A stretch of 64,000 nt of DNA from Hoplostethus atlanticus (lineage: Eukaryota > Chordata > Actinopteri > Trachichthyiformes > Trachichthyidae), in NCBI GenBank assembly GCA_034670405.1, contig JAXDDX010000004.1, forward strand, positions 3,516,001 to 3,580,000, in the 5' to 3' direction. Within the stretch, counting starts at the first letter, position 1. Each line of letters starts with the position of its first letter. Shown here piece after piece: positions 13,601 to 26,782 of this stretch. The notes beneath the pieces were generated by a model, which worked only from the letters and a program-made list of their open reading frames with translations, searched no databases and was not told the DNA's origin. A program made the translations under genes and the position numbers.

Positions 13601-16600
13601 GTTTGGTTTGTGTGAGTTTCCAAGGATCTGTACACTGTAGGTCCAGAGGCACATTTCCCCTGTGCTCCACTAGCCAGGCACCTCCTCTCTCTTTCAGAAT
13701 GGGCCTTTGCACTTAGGCCCTGTTGTCAGAGTAACACTCCTTGCCCCTAAAAGCCTGTCAGCATCCTCACACTCAAGAGGAGAGCCAACACAGGTAATAG
13801 GGACATCAAGTCGGCAGTAACAGTGCGGGTGACTGTTATACACCGTAGTGGAAGGGGGGAGGGATGAAGCCTAATGATACGCAATGGAGCTGTAAAATCA
13901 TCTATTATACCAGTAGCCATGACAGAAAATCCATGTGTCTTGAAAAGGTCAAGGGGCTCTCTTACTCACTGATTGCACGTGAGCATAGGAACATATGAGG
14001 AGTAGAGATAATGGCATGGGATGAAATGCAGCCATGATGGTGTGTGTGAGGCATTCTCTCCTGAGATGTGTAGAAGGAAGCAGGAGCAGATGGTGTCTTA
14101 GAATCATGACATATGTAAAAAAAAAAAAAGAAAAACATTAATTTAAAGACTTTGGTTAAGCCAATTAAGATGGCATGCACTTGGCACTTGGCTGCAAAGT
14201 GCGTCTGGTGCGTGCTGCACATATTCATGCACAAACACACACACACACACACACACACATACACACACACATTCAACATTTGGCTAATGACAAGCTAAAG
14301 TAGTGTCTGTATTTGTGTCCTGTTGGACGGGGCTGAGCAGAGGGGCGTGGCCGGACCTGCCCTCCACTTGCATTTCACTGTAACTAGAGAACCCATCTTG
14401 TCATCTCAAGCCGCTGCCTCACATGCTAACGCCATATGCTTTGTGGTTACATCAACCCTATCAGATATCATTTTCCTTTATATAGCGCCCAAGTCATCAA
14501 TACTATTTTAGACATTTCCACCAAGGACACATTTTGTTTGGGTCCATCATTGGTAATGGGGAATTCGTAGAGCATAAGGAAGACTTAGTTATGTTATCTG
14601 TTTCTAAAGCCCCAGACCCACGGGTCACTCCTCTCCCTCTCCTCTCCTCTCCTCTCCTCTCCTCCCCGCGGAGCTGAGTAAACACTGAGTTTGTCTCCTG
14701 TGTTTCAGACATCAAGAACGGGCTTGTGGGCCCAGTGAGGGTGAGGCGAACCTGTTCTTGATGATACATCTTCTCGCTAACCCAATTACCACCGAGCCTC
14801 AAGGAACGGGACCGAAGGAGTGGCGCAACATCAAAGATAGACAAATGGTCCTGAGGTTTTTACCACCACCTCAAACCAACTTCCTGCAGAAATTATTACA
14901 TGATTAGCTCGTGACGTGCCCTAGAAACGAAAGCCAAAATGAAGATATCTTGATTTAGAAAGTGGAGAAATTAGAACTACACTGCCGCTGCGCCCCGCTC
15001 AGATTTCAACAGCTTTTTTCTTAGCCTGACATACAGAGCAACATGCTGCGACTTAGAAGTGAAACTTTACTGAGCCTCCTCCCACACTGAGGAAATGTAT
15101 GATTGAAGCTAACAAGTTGGCAATCATTGATACTTTGTCTTTCTCTCTCTGCGTGGCAGTTTTTCACCCCAGCCACTCACCCAGATATATCGAGAACTGC
15201 CACTGCTATTTTGAGTGAGCACCAAACAATCAGCAAAAGCGAAGGCGGCATTCAATACCCCCTCTCTCACACGGAAGGTAATGGTGAGGACGAATAGATT
15301 TCAGTAGCCACAGATCACCTAAATTGGCAGCAGCAGAGGGATCGTGCCCAGTCTGATGCCCACAGAGAGGATCTTAATGGTGTGCATCTTCACTCGCATC
15401 CTCAAAATAGAAGTGTTATCCGTTGCCTCTCACCCGCCGCTGCATCACTGATTTCCACTGTGCCTCAGTCACATTTTAGCAGCTGAACTCGGTGTCGCAT
15501 GCGGGCGAGCATGCTGTGACTTAGAAGTGAGACTTATCTTAGAGTTCTCCCTCAGCCGAGACACCGGGAAAGGGTGGTGACGAAAGGAAGAAAGGAAAAG
15601 TGATAAAAGAAAACCCTCTCCGGTTTCTTCACCCAGAAAGAGGGAGAACTTCTAATGTGACAGTCAGGCAGATATGGCATAGTGGCATTGTTCTCCAGCT
15701 GTCACATCCCACTTCTCCCTCCTTGTTGTTTTTCATTAATCCACATGCCTTTGCTTTTCTTCCCTAATTACAGAGCAGTGGCTCTGATGACACCGAACCT
15801 TATGAGATTCTAAACCTGTGGTCCCACAGGCGCTCCACATGCAGGTAGTGTGAGAGGTGTTTGTTGGGACTTTAGAAACTAGCTGGTGTGTGTGTAATTG
15901 CTTTTGCACTGTGCCTTTTAGCTAATGAGATCTGAGGCCGTTCTTGCAAAAGGGCTAACTGCAGGTGATGTGATTCTGTCCCTGTGGAGCAACTGACCTT
16001 TTTTTTGTGGCTTTTTGTAGCCGTATCTAATTTTTGACGCTGTGAAACGGAATTGGCATTTCAGACGGACTCTACGTTCTAGATAGAGCAGAGCAAAAGC
16101 AGCCTATAAAAAGCAGCCAGTTGAATTTGAGATTGCCAATGCCCTTCAAGAGTGCCCTTCATTTCACACAATGAGTCTTAGAAGTAGTCTTTCTATGTGT
16201 AGGGCTCTTTGTTTTAAAGTGGACTATAGTCAGATGACTCAGGCTCCTGTTTTCTGTGCACTTCAAGCCCTTAGCAACCCATGGAGTGTCTAACAACAGA
16301 CAGTTACAAGTGGGGAGATGATCTTTTTCTGTCCTCCTTGAGTCTCATCAACAGAAAGGTGACCTGATGAGTCACTGTGGTTTGTGGGCAGGCTTATACT
16401 CTCCTGAGTATAGCCTGTCTTAGCCTAGCCTAGCATAGCCAAGCCACTCCATCTGCTGTTGCTCGCAAGTACCTTACATGTTGTTGCTAACCCCACAGCT
16501 TTGATTTTAGCATCTCCTTCTGCATCGTGTGGTTTTGTGGAACATACAAGGGAGTTTGTTAATCCCTCTTTTCAAATAGGAGAGTAAGAAAGCAGTGACA

Positions 16601-17959
16601 ACTAGATTATCCCTTCCTTCCTACGAACTTGATCTGTAATTGTAAATTTAGTCAAGCTGGCTTTCTGCCCATGCTGGAGGAGAACTCGAGAAACTTTTAA
16701 TTGCTTGGTTTCTCTCGCCTCTGTGTTGCCATGGCGATTGAGAGTCTGTATACACACACACACACACACAGCCATCCCATCTCCGAAATCGTCGCATCGC
16801 ACCAGTGTCAGTATCCATAATAAGGGATTCTCAACTGGCGCAAAGAAGCGACAAACATCCTCATCAACACTCGGTCCATCCCTCCATATGGGTCTGATTG
16901 GTTCTGAACGAAGCGCAGAATCACAATTGGACACTTCTGGATCTCAGCCTCCCTCCCCGTGGACCATCTGGCTGGGTGGGCAATCAAGCAGTGCCTAATT
17001 GGACTCTTTTTAGAATCCTGTACCTCTGGGCCGGTTTGTCAGGACACACTCTGAATTTGGAATGACTACTCAAGCAAAGGAGAGCAGCAGATGCCCGGTC
17101 TGTGAGTGTGTTACAGATGAATTAACAGGGCACCGCTTGACATTGAGGAAAGAATGCCACTTGAAACATTTGACTCGAATGCGGCAACTGGTATGCGGGA
17201 ATGGGCACAGTGTCTCAACGCTGCAGTGTTTATATCTTTGCTACCGAGCTGATTCCGCAGTAGCTTCGTAATGCTCTTAATGTGTTGCCTCATCCCTGAG
17301 CTTTGAAACGGAAACCTAAAGAAGCTTTCAGGGATGTGCTCTAGCCTACGTTTAACCTTCAACGGGCGTTTCCCCCAAACCAGTAGCCCAGAGTGATTAC
17401 GTTTTGTTTTTTCTCCACACGTGAACAATTAACTTTAGTGCATTTACAATCCAGCGCCACTAATGATTACAGGGATTATATGTGAAAAGTACCGGCAAAG
17501 GGAAAATTGCTTCACTGGAGTGCAATAGCATTTTTCAGCTACAGTGGTTGATGGGAAAACAGTCAAAAAAAAGAAAAGGTTTTTCCTGCGGGTATTCCTG
17601 TGGAGATGACAATTTGGAAGATAATAATTTTCTTCAGAGCATTTGGACATCGCTGATGCGCAATATTAGCAATAGCAGATAAATTGGTTTTGGTAAGTGA
17701 TAACAATGATAACAACTGGCGAGAGGGCTTTGAATTAAATCCGCACACGTTTCCAGCCACCACCCCTCGGACGGCAGGGCTTTTCCAGTCTGCTGCACTG
17801 CTCTATGAACGGCTTGTCACACAGGGGCCTCCAGATCCAGCAGAGAACGCTGCGGGACTGTGGCGCTGGAGCCCCCAGCAGCTCCCTCATCATGACTAGG
17901 CATGCTAACGCCCAGCAGTCTGTGCCTGGCTGGTGGGGGAAAGGGATGAGGGAAGAGGG

Positions 17960-18007
<48 letters not shown>

Positions 18008-21000
18008 TGGGGGGGGGGTCCTTATTCTCACCTCCCTCCCGAGGGCACAGCACACCAGCTGGAACTCACTTCATTATGCACCCAGTATGGTGCAGAGGTC
18101 AGAATGGCACAGAAAAGTATTGTGTGGCAGGTAAGTGTACTTTGTAGAGAAGTTACTTCACAAAACACTGAGGTGCATCTGCCGACAAGTTGCGGTGCCG
18201 CTAGGAGAGAATATAAGCAGTGGATATATATACAGTCACTTGTAATTTGCAGCCACATCGAGACAAGAGACCTGCGCTGTGGAAAGTAGGTCAGCCATTA
18301 GTCTCGCTAGTCCGACTCTTGGACGTCCATCCCATCGTTTTCCTCGCTGACCCAAATGTCTTTCAACAATGACAAGTGTGTCTGAGTCCACTGATGACTG
18401 TTGAATCATTAATGGCCCTATTACTGCCTGATACATCTGTCAGCAGCGGCGGTCTCATTTCTGAAGACTGGGCTGGTTTTTTAATAGCCTCATCCAGGGC
18501 CATTTTTGGAACGGAGCGCTGGGTTTCAGCCGGTTGGAAAAGCGTGTGCTCCGTAGTTTAGGTCCTGCCTGCCGTGGCTCAACATGTCGCATTTACTAGA
18601 TGGTCAGTGAACACCTACTTCTGCCTCACCCAGGCTCCCATACAAACATCGGAACACAGAGGTGGCACTTTGTGTTAGTACGTATTATCCACTGAATGAA
18701 GTAGAGTGAAGTACATTTCATAAACTGGTTGCCTCACTTGTTGGTGTTGTGCCACATGTTCTTCACCTCAACTACGCCCTCCCCGAACCTTCGCCCTCCT
18801 ACAGGGTGGCAGAGCGAGAGTGTTAGTGCTGCCCTGGCTGCCCGGGCCTTCAGAACCATTACTGATAAGATGGACAGATGACACGTACACACACACGCAC
18901 ACACACACACACTGCAAATGCAAATATACAGTGACACCATACACAAGCGTTCTCGATGATAACCGTTTATAGCGCCTGGTGGCGAGGGGGCAAAGTGCTG
19001 TTATCGCAGGCTAGCAGCGATGTTCAGCTCTCGAAAGCCCTCCACACCAAGCTGCAAACACCATTAGCTTCTACAGCCAGGAGATACGACGTGCACTTTC
19101 TGCGGCGGTGCCAAGTGCTTCTTGTCCGCTGTCATCCTATAGGGCGATAATGCATTTCTTTTGTGTGCGCCGCTGTTATTATTACACAAGAACAAAAGAA
19201 CGTAATCCTTTCCATGTTGTATCTCAGGGGTGTGTGTGGAGTCGCTCGGTGTCGTATGGGATGCAGCTCATTTCAAAGCTCTCTCTCCCCTCGTTGTTTT
19301 CGCGTGGAAGGTTTGTCTTCAAAGGAAAGATTGGAATGTTTTGCTGGTAATCTGTTGGCCGATTGTGCTTCTGTAAAATGTTTAAGCTCACATGTAGACC
19401 AAAGCAGGCCTAAAATACCATGCCTCTATTGACAACACGGAGGGCAGATGTCTCTCTCTCTCTCTCCTCCCTCCCTCTGAGAGATTTATCAACGGATTCA
19501 AGGCAGTAATTCTCCATAGTGGATGTTCAATAATTCATACAAAGACACTCTCCCAGGCTGATGGTGAGAGAATGGTAATTGTCTTGCCTCGTGGTTTCTT
19601 CCTCCCCCTCTCCTCTCTGCATTGTCGGCGTCTATTATTAAATCCATATAGATTTGGAATGTGTTTTGAAGTCGATTTACGGGGAGCGAGTGTGAATCAT
19701 CCATTAAATGCTTTGCCAGGCAGGATGATTACCTTTGATTTACCTTTGATGGCAGAGTAAATATAGCATGCTGCACACCCTGCTTCTCTGTCTGTCTTTA
19801 CCCCCCTCCCTGCTCATTCAAAATCAAGCCAGCCAAAAAGGCAGGCTATCTGATCCACTGATTGAGGCCCACGGGTTTAGATTGGGCTCCCTGGTTTCTG
19901 GGATTCAGGCACAACGGCATGGCATAACTTCTTTCTACCAGGTTTCACGCGTTATCAACATGTATTTCCTTTAAGACTACAAGATCATGCAGAATTAAAG
20001 ACGATCAGGAAACCCACTGGGCTTAGGAAAAATACCACGTCTGCGGGTTTAAAGTGAGGTAAGAGGCTCTATGCGGCGAATGCACACTTCATCCCAGCTG
20101 TCCAACGCGTTCCACAGCTGAGAGCGCCGACTTGAAGGTGCTAGTTGTGGTGATCGCTGCAGGTTTAAGGCGTGCCGAGCTATCTGCTGCCACTGCCGAA
20201 GCGTCTCTTGGTGTCTTGGCTCGAGGCTCTCGGGCTGAGGAAGGAGTTCACACATAGATCTGCCAGTTTAAATGATGGATGAAAGGTGGAGGAGAGAGAG
20301 AGAAAGAGGGCCCAAGATATATGCTGGGATGGCATAAACCGCAAGCACAGCGTGATGCTCTAAGTGCTTCTGATATCAATGATGTTTTTACCGCCGTTGA
20401 CTGTGAAGGTGGCGGGATAAGTAATTAACGTGCCGTAGCCTTCCTTTGACGGCAGTGGGAGTAAATAGAAATTGCTTCTTTAAGATCTGAGAGTGCAGAG
20501 GGCCTTATCAAAATAAGCTCTGTGCCAGTTGAACCCTTGAAATTCACCAATCAGATTCGTCATACTGCAGAAGTGTACATGTGTATGTTTATGTGTGTGT
20601 GTGTGTATGAGCATCTTGAGTGTGTTTACTTACTATACAGATGCATAGGGAGCCATAAGAAATGTAATGGGGAGTGTAACGACCTTATGTGGGCTCCTGA
20701 TAATACAGCCAGGCGTGCTAAATCGGGCTCTTTTTTAATGTAGATTGATTTGTAGAGGGGAAACTCCATCAGGCCTGGCCTATGGCAATAGGGAGCACAG
20801 TGCAGGGCAACACTAACAGAGCACTGACGAAGCCCGTTCACATCAATACATGACCTGACCCGACTGCTCCCGCTCACAAATGACCGGGCCAAGGACTTCA
20901 CCTGACCACAGCACTCTGCAGGGTTGATTTGTTTCAGCAGTATATCTATATATATATATATGTGTGTGTCTGCGTGTTTATGTGTGTGCATATAAATATT

Positions 21001-22239
21001 TCTGTGCATGTGCCTTTGTCCTTGACTGCGTTTGTGTGTGCGATCTCCTCTGTGTGGTGACCAAGCCAAGCCTAATTTTAGGCTGTTGATGTGTGATGTG
21101 TTTGGGGCTCTGGCTGCATCGGAGGTGTGATGTTTATCTCCGCCTCTGGGGAATAGCTGTGACAGCCATTTTCAATGGGCCAAAGCTCCCCGGCCAAAGC
21201 CCTTGTTCCAGCTGGGCTCGGTAGCCACAACACACACACAGACATTTTACGCATGCAAGCAAGTACACACATTTGTATCACTATATTAGTGAATTTTATT
21301 GAGTGATACCACTTTTACCTGCCTCTCGGGATATTAAGGTTTGCTGATCCGGGCCCATTCCATCTTTGAGGCACTTCACACTGAGTCTCGTAGACGGGAA
21401 TGTCCTATTGGGTGTTGCCTTATACCGTCTTCAAAAGTAGGCGTGTTTCAATCCTGTGTTCAACATGGTTTGCGGGGTCGACTGATGGTTGACCAGTGTA
21501 TTACCTGCGTCACAGTCCAGTGTGAAACGTGTGCCACACTCATTCCTACACCCTTACCTGAGCTTAATCCTGATTCTAACCCTTAAACCTAAATAGCCCC
21601 TTTTATTGAGTCAAATCTGACAAAGTGTCCTCACAAGGACTAAGAACTAAACACACACATACACACGTCATCCCAGAATACGTGAGTTTTTTTTGTTTTT
21701 TTTGAGCTGTAAACATGACCTCCTTCTGGCCTCCCCACAGATCGAAGACATCGTCATGCGGATACAAGATGAGAAAGCAGGAGGCGTAGCCATCCGCACC
21801 GTCAAGAGTTTCCTGTCCAAGATCCCAAGCGTGGTGTCAGGTCGGTCACCTTATTTGTGTGCGTGTACGTGTGTATATGTTTGAGTGCGTGTGAGTGCAT
21901 GTATGTATGCATGTATACGTGTGCCACGGTTGCACGTGCGTGTGTTTGTGCTGCATGAGGGCTCGCCTTACCCTGTGCATTTGTAATTATGTGTTGAGTG
22001 TGTTTTGTTGTTCCACGCAGCGAAGCGAGCGCAGGGAGAAAACGAGCGAGTCTGAATCAGTAAAGCAAATATGACCTTTCGGACTCATTTAAATTGCTGC
22101 TGCTGAAGTCGGAGGCGGATGATGTCTTTACCAGTAAGACCTCGGCCGCTGAGGATGATGTCCTTGTCACAGTAGCTAGTTTTCTCTATGTGGGTGCCTC
22201 TGTGTGTATGTACCGATGCCCTTGTGCGTTTGTGTATAC

Positions 22240-22278
<39 letters not shown>

Positions 22279-22313
22279 AGTCAACAGTGTTGGAGGGGAT
22301 GGGGGGGGGTTGC

Positions 22314-22353
<40 letters not shown>

Positions 22354-24762
22354 AGGCTTTTACTGAGTCACTCCTTCATGCCTCCCCAGGCCCTACGCTT
22401 CTCCCTCTCACAGTCTCTGCCAAGTACAAACACTGTGCCAAATTTTGTGCTGTCCAGGAGTGGAGAGAGAAAGGACTGCAAACCTGTTATTTATATATAT
22501 ATATATATATATATATTATATTTCTCTGAAGACACCTACTCAGCTTTGACAGCTTTGACCCACAGCTTTGATAGTTTTTGAGCCACGGCGTTATGGCAGT
22601 ACTTTATGTGTTATATTGTCACTCTAACGCAGTAACAACAATGTGGCATCACAAAGACTTGGTCACCGCTTATTTGTGTTTGTGGATTGCAGCTTTTTTT
22701 TGTTGTTGTAGAAATGACTTTTTTTTGTTGCGGTTGTGCTTTTGTGATGCCACTTCTAACCGCTGTCCATCTCTGACTACCAGGAGCGGACATTGTTCAG
22801 TGGCTGATGAAAAACCTCTCCATTGACGATGCAGGTATGCCCGCTGAGAAATTAAACGGTCAGTGTAACTACAATTCAGCTGTATTGAAGAGAAAGGCCA
22901 TCCTACCCCCCTTACCCTTACCCCCCCTTACTGTGTCTCCTCTGTCTTTTCAACAGCTGAAGCCATCCACCTTGGAAGTCTGATCGCTGCCCAGGGCTAC
23001 CTCTTCCCCATCTCTGACCACGTCCTCACACTAAAAGATGATGGAACCCTTTATCGCTTCCAGGTATAGCAAGACGCTAAGCTCTGCCATGGGAACACCC
23101 TTGGTGTGTGTGCTAGTGGGCTTTTCAATAACTAACATCTATAGAATAAGGAGATGATAATAGTTTATCAGTGCAAGTTTATTGCATGAGGCTAATGGGA
23201 GCAATCCAATAAGCCTATTACTCACCTCACCAAGGTCAATACTCACACTGGACACTGAATGTGTCTGCTGGCGTTAGTGTTGGAAGTGGGCTGCAGCAGA
23301 GGGCCTGCAGGCCAGCTGTGGAGCTTTTGGGAGGCTTGTACTTTGTTCCGTCTGATCCAGGATGAACTTTGACAGGTCCCACTGATGGCTACGGGGCTCT
23401 ACCGTGACTCACTACTGTGACTGGGCCATTAGCATGCTAATCCGGCCAGCCGGCTACAATAGGCTGGCTCCCCTAAGGGAAGCGCTGAGCTGGCTGTACT
23501 CCGTCTGCACTTTTCACTGTGTCAACCCACTCTGCTCCTCCCCCCCTCAATCTACCTCCGAATCCATTTTTTCTGCACGTGTATTGCCCGAGATTAACAG
23601 CCGTTATTGTGCCTGTGCCCGGGAGGGGACCGCGTATGTCACCCTTGCTCATTCAGTGGATGCTAAAAATATGTCCCTCTGATGTTGTCATGATGCAACG
23701 GACCCACGTCATAACCTCTAAAACGAGTCCACGCCTGGTGCGTATGAAATGCATTGGCTAGTCTCCGCGGCTGAGCGGTGAGAAACAGTGACAGGGGCTT
23801 TCTGGTGCTCTAGAGCCATGTGGCTATAAATAGGTGCTATCCTGGTAGGAGACCCAGATTTAACGACAACCGCCGTCTGCGCTGTAATTTGTGACAAAGT
23901 TGCTTGTTTCTGCACACAGCGGTGAAATCTCATGTGGTTTTTATCCTCTCTGAGATCAGCCTTTTGTTCCGGGGCTAATCATCATTTTATTAATAGGAGA
24001 AATGAAACGTGGTCGAGCACCACAGGGAACTTTGAATCAGTATTATCAGTTATAGCCAATCAAATATAGATAGAGAGAATATACTGTAGCCACCGTTCCT
24101 CCATAGTTACTGTGTGGAGCGTTGATCACCATCCAGACAATCCATCCTCTTTTGACGTAGTATGGAAGCCCAGGTTGGAGAAATGAGATGACACCATTCA
24201 TGTTACTAGAACAGTGTTTATCTGGACTCATAACACTTATCATATGAGTGAGTAAACTTGACCTGTTTCTGTTTCTCCTCACCAGTCTCCTTACTTCTGG
24301 CCTTCCAACTGTTGGGAGCCTGAGAACACAGACTATGGTGAGTCACAGTTTTATTCTCCAATAATCACAGTTCCTTCAACTGTCTCGACAGGTCAAACTC
24401 AGGCCATACGGTAGATCCGTTGTGAACACTCACCCAGTATTGATCCACGGGGGCCATTCCCTGTAATGTATCTGTGTGTGTGTGTGTGTGTCTTGCCCCG
24501 AGGATCCCCTACCAAAGCAAATCCTGTGTGATAAGATTAGGCCTGCTGGAATAAAGGGCCAGACCATGATATACGACCACATCTCCAGGTGTTTGCATGG
24601 CATTTACTTGGGCTAGTTATTTAACCTCACAGCCCCCTGCCTGGTCCAGTAATACACAGGACACATCCATTACAGCTGAGACTTCAATGAACAGGGGAAA
24701 TATTCCATCTTATTTTGTTGTAACAAAATAGACAAGCTGATTGTGTCTGACTTTGTGATTTG

Positions 24763-24803
<41 letters not shown>

Positions 24804-26737
24804 GCCATTTACCTGTGCAAGCGCACCATGCAGAATAAGGCCAGGCTTGAGCTAGCTGACTACGAGGCAGTAAGTACCTTGTCATTTGTTGTTTGAAATT
24901 GCCAGGGAGCTCCCAGTTCAATTTTGTCCCCCTGCATGGGCCACAAAATGATGACATTGTAATTTCTTTGTTTGCTTTCACCTAACTGAAGTCACAGAAC
25001 AGTGAAGCGACGTCCTCTGGGGCGATAAAATGTCAACATCTCTCAACATCTCAAGTAAAAAAGCCATTATTAAATTGAAGACTTTCATACAAACTTTCAT
25101 TTTCACTTTCACTTTCATTTGTCATTATATGGTAGTTTACTGGCCTCGAAATGTAAACTAAAACATCAATACTCTGCATCAATATATCAGTGCAACATCA
25201 TGAAGGGCAATTACTGATATACTATTTCTTCGATTTATTCATCAACCCTATACAATATACACTTTAATAGCTGAACAAACACTCTCACTATTGTCCAGTA
25301 GACTTTCTTTCTCTCCTATCCAGGTCACTTTATGCCTCCGGGCCTCCTTCCTCTCTCCATAACATGCCTGGTAGTTGGTGTTCGCAGTGTTTTCTCTCTT
25401 TATAATGAGGTCATGTATCTTCGACAGATGCTCGTCGAGTGGAGTTATTAAGGACATACCATTGAGGGTATGCAGTCTTCATGTGTATCTTATGGAGCTT
25501 TACAGAGATGATTTGAACTGAGGGTTGGAGTGCATAGTATATACTCATGACATTGTAGTCAGGCTCTTGACTTCACCTCCTCCTGGTCTCACATCAGTCG
25601 CTCTCCACTGCTTGTTTCCTGGTGGAGCAGGAATGCCCGAATGGCTCAATGTATACTGGATGGATAATGTAATCATCTAAAGGCCTTGAATTCAAATATC
25701 CTTTTCCCCCTGCGCCGTAACGCCCTGCTTGATTGGTTGTTTTAGGAGAACCTTGCCCGGCTGCAGAGGGCGTTTGCCAGGAAATGGGAATTCATCTTCA
25801 TGCAAGCTGAGGCGCAAGTCAAGTGAGTGGAAATACATACATGTGACTCAGAAAAACACCACCCTACGACCTCAATGTCATCCTAACATGAGGCACGTGG
25901 GAGAGCTGTGGCTTCAGAGAGTTGATTAAACTAGAATTACACATATTCATGTACTCCCTTGATGTACGAATACACACACACTCTGACACATGCGCGCACA
26001 CTAACCTTTTGGCTACGTGCACGATTTTGAGTGTTATTTCCCCAAGGGAGGAAATATGCTTTCATGTGCAGGGTTGGTTGAGCATCGGGCCAATGCTGTT
26101 CTCATAAAGAATGCATTACTTCCCTGCCCTGCTTTGCCTGCAGAATCACTTACTTTAAATTCAGCATGTATTCCTTGATGTAAACTTATTTGTGGCATCC
26201 ACGTGATTCTCTCCTGCTGCTATCTTTTTGCAACACCTCCATCTGGTGGTTGGCGTGTGTAAGCACAGCGCTAATCCCACTTGGACCAGGACAGAAGAGC
26301 GACTATGCTACTTTTCTTTTCTCCCTGACTTTTGAGATGCTCGAAGTCGTTCCGTTGATCAGCGACGGCTGTCGGTGTACAAGTGGCGGTAACGGGGGAA
26401 AGCATTAAGTCCTCCTACATCTGGAGAGTCAACTAGGCCAAGCAAGGGACGATCAGCAAATGTCAGTTATGTAAGAGCCTCTGTCCCAGCCAGTGGCAAA
26501 ACAAGACATTGCTTGGTGAAGCGAGGACACAGGTTATGACCCACACTCTTGAGCGTTTTGCTCTCTTGTCTGGTCCGTCAGTGGGATTGACATGTGTGTA
26601 TTCAGTGTGTATGTGCCTGACCGTTCCATCTACCCCAGAATCCATTTATCTGCACGTCTATGTAGATAAATGGATTCTCTAGAAGGCTATATTAGAAATG
26701 AGCACGCAGAGAGCATGAGTGGCCTGCATGCATAGTC

Positions 26738-26782
<45 letters not shown>

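Larger units (their letters stand above)
2584..21740 (+). other. rgs6: rgs6 intron 1 (19.2 kb, GC-AG)
   Basis: Non-coding. It starts gcaagt instead of gtaagt and ends ctccccacag. It holds many microsatellites, a LINE relic on the - strand (about 8290-9130), an interspersed repeat (about 12630-12945) and a possible CTCF-type site (18978-18996). I see no other gene. Long first introns of R7 RGS genes commonly hold enhancers, but conservation cannot be judged from one sequence. Confidence 0.8.

Noticed and set aside
17735..18289. Several overlapping frames rich in Cys-Val or His-Thr
   Set aside because: Translations of a (TG)n microsatellite inside rgs6 intron 1.
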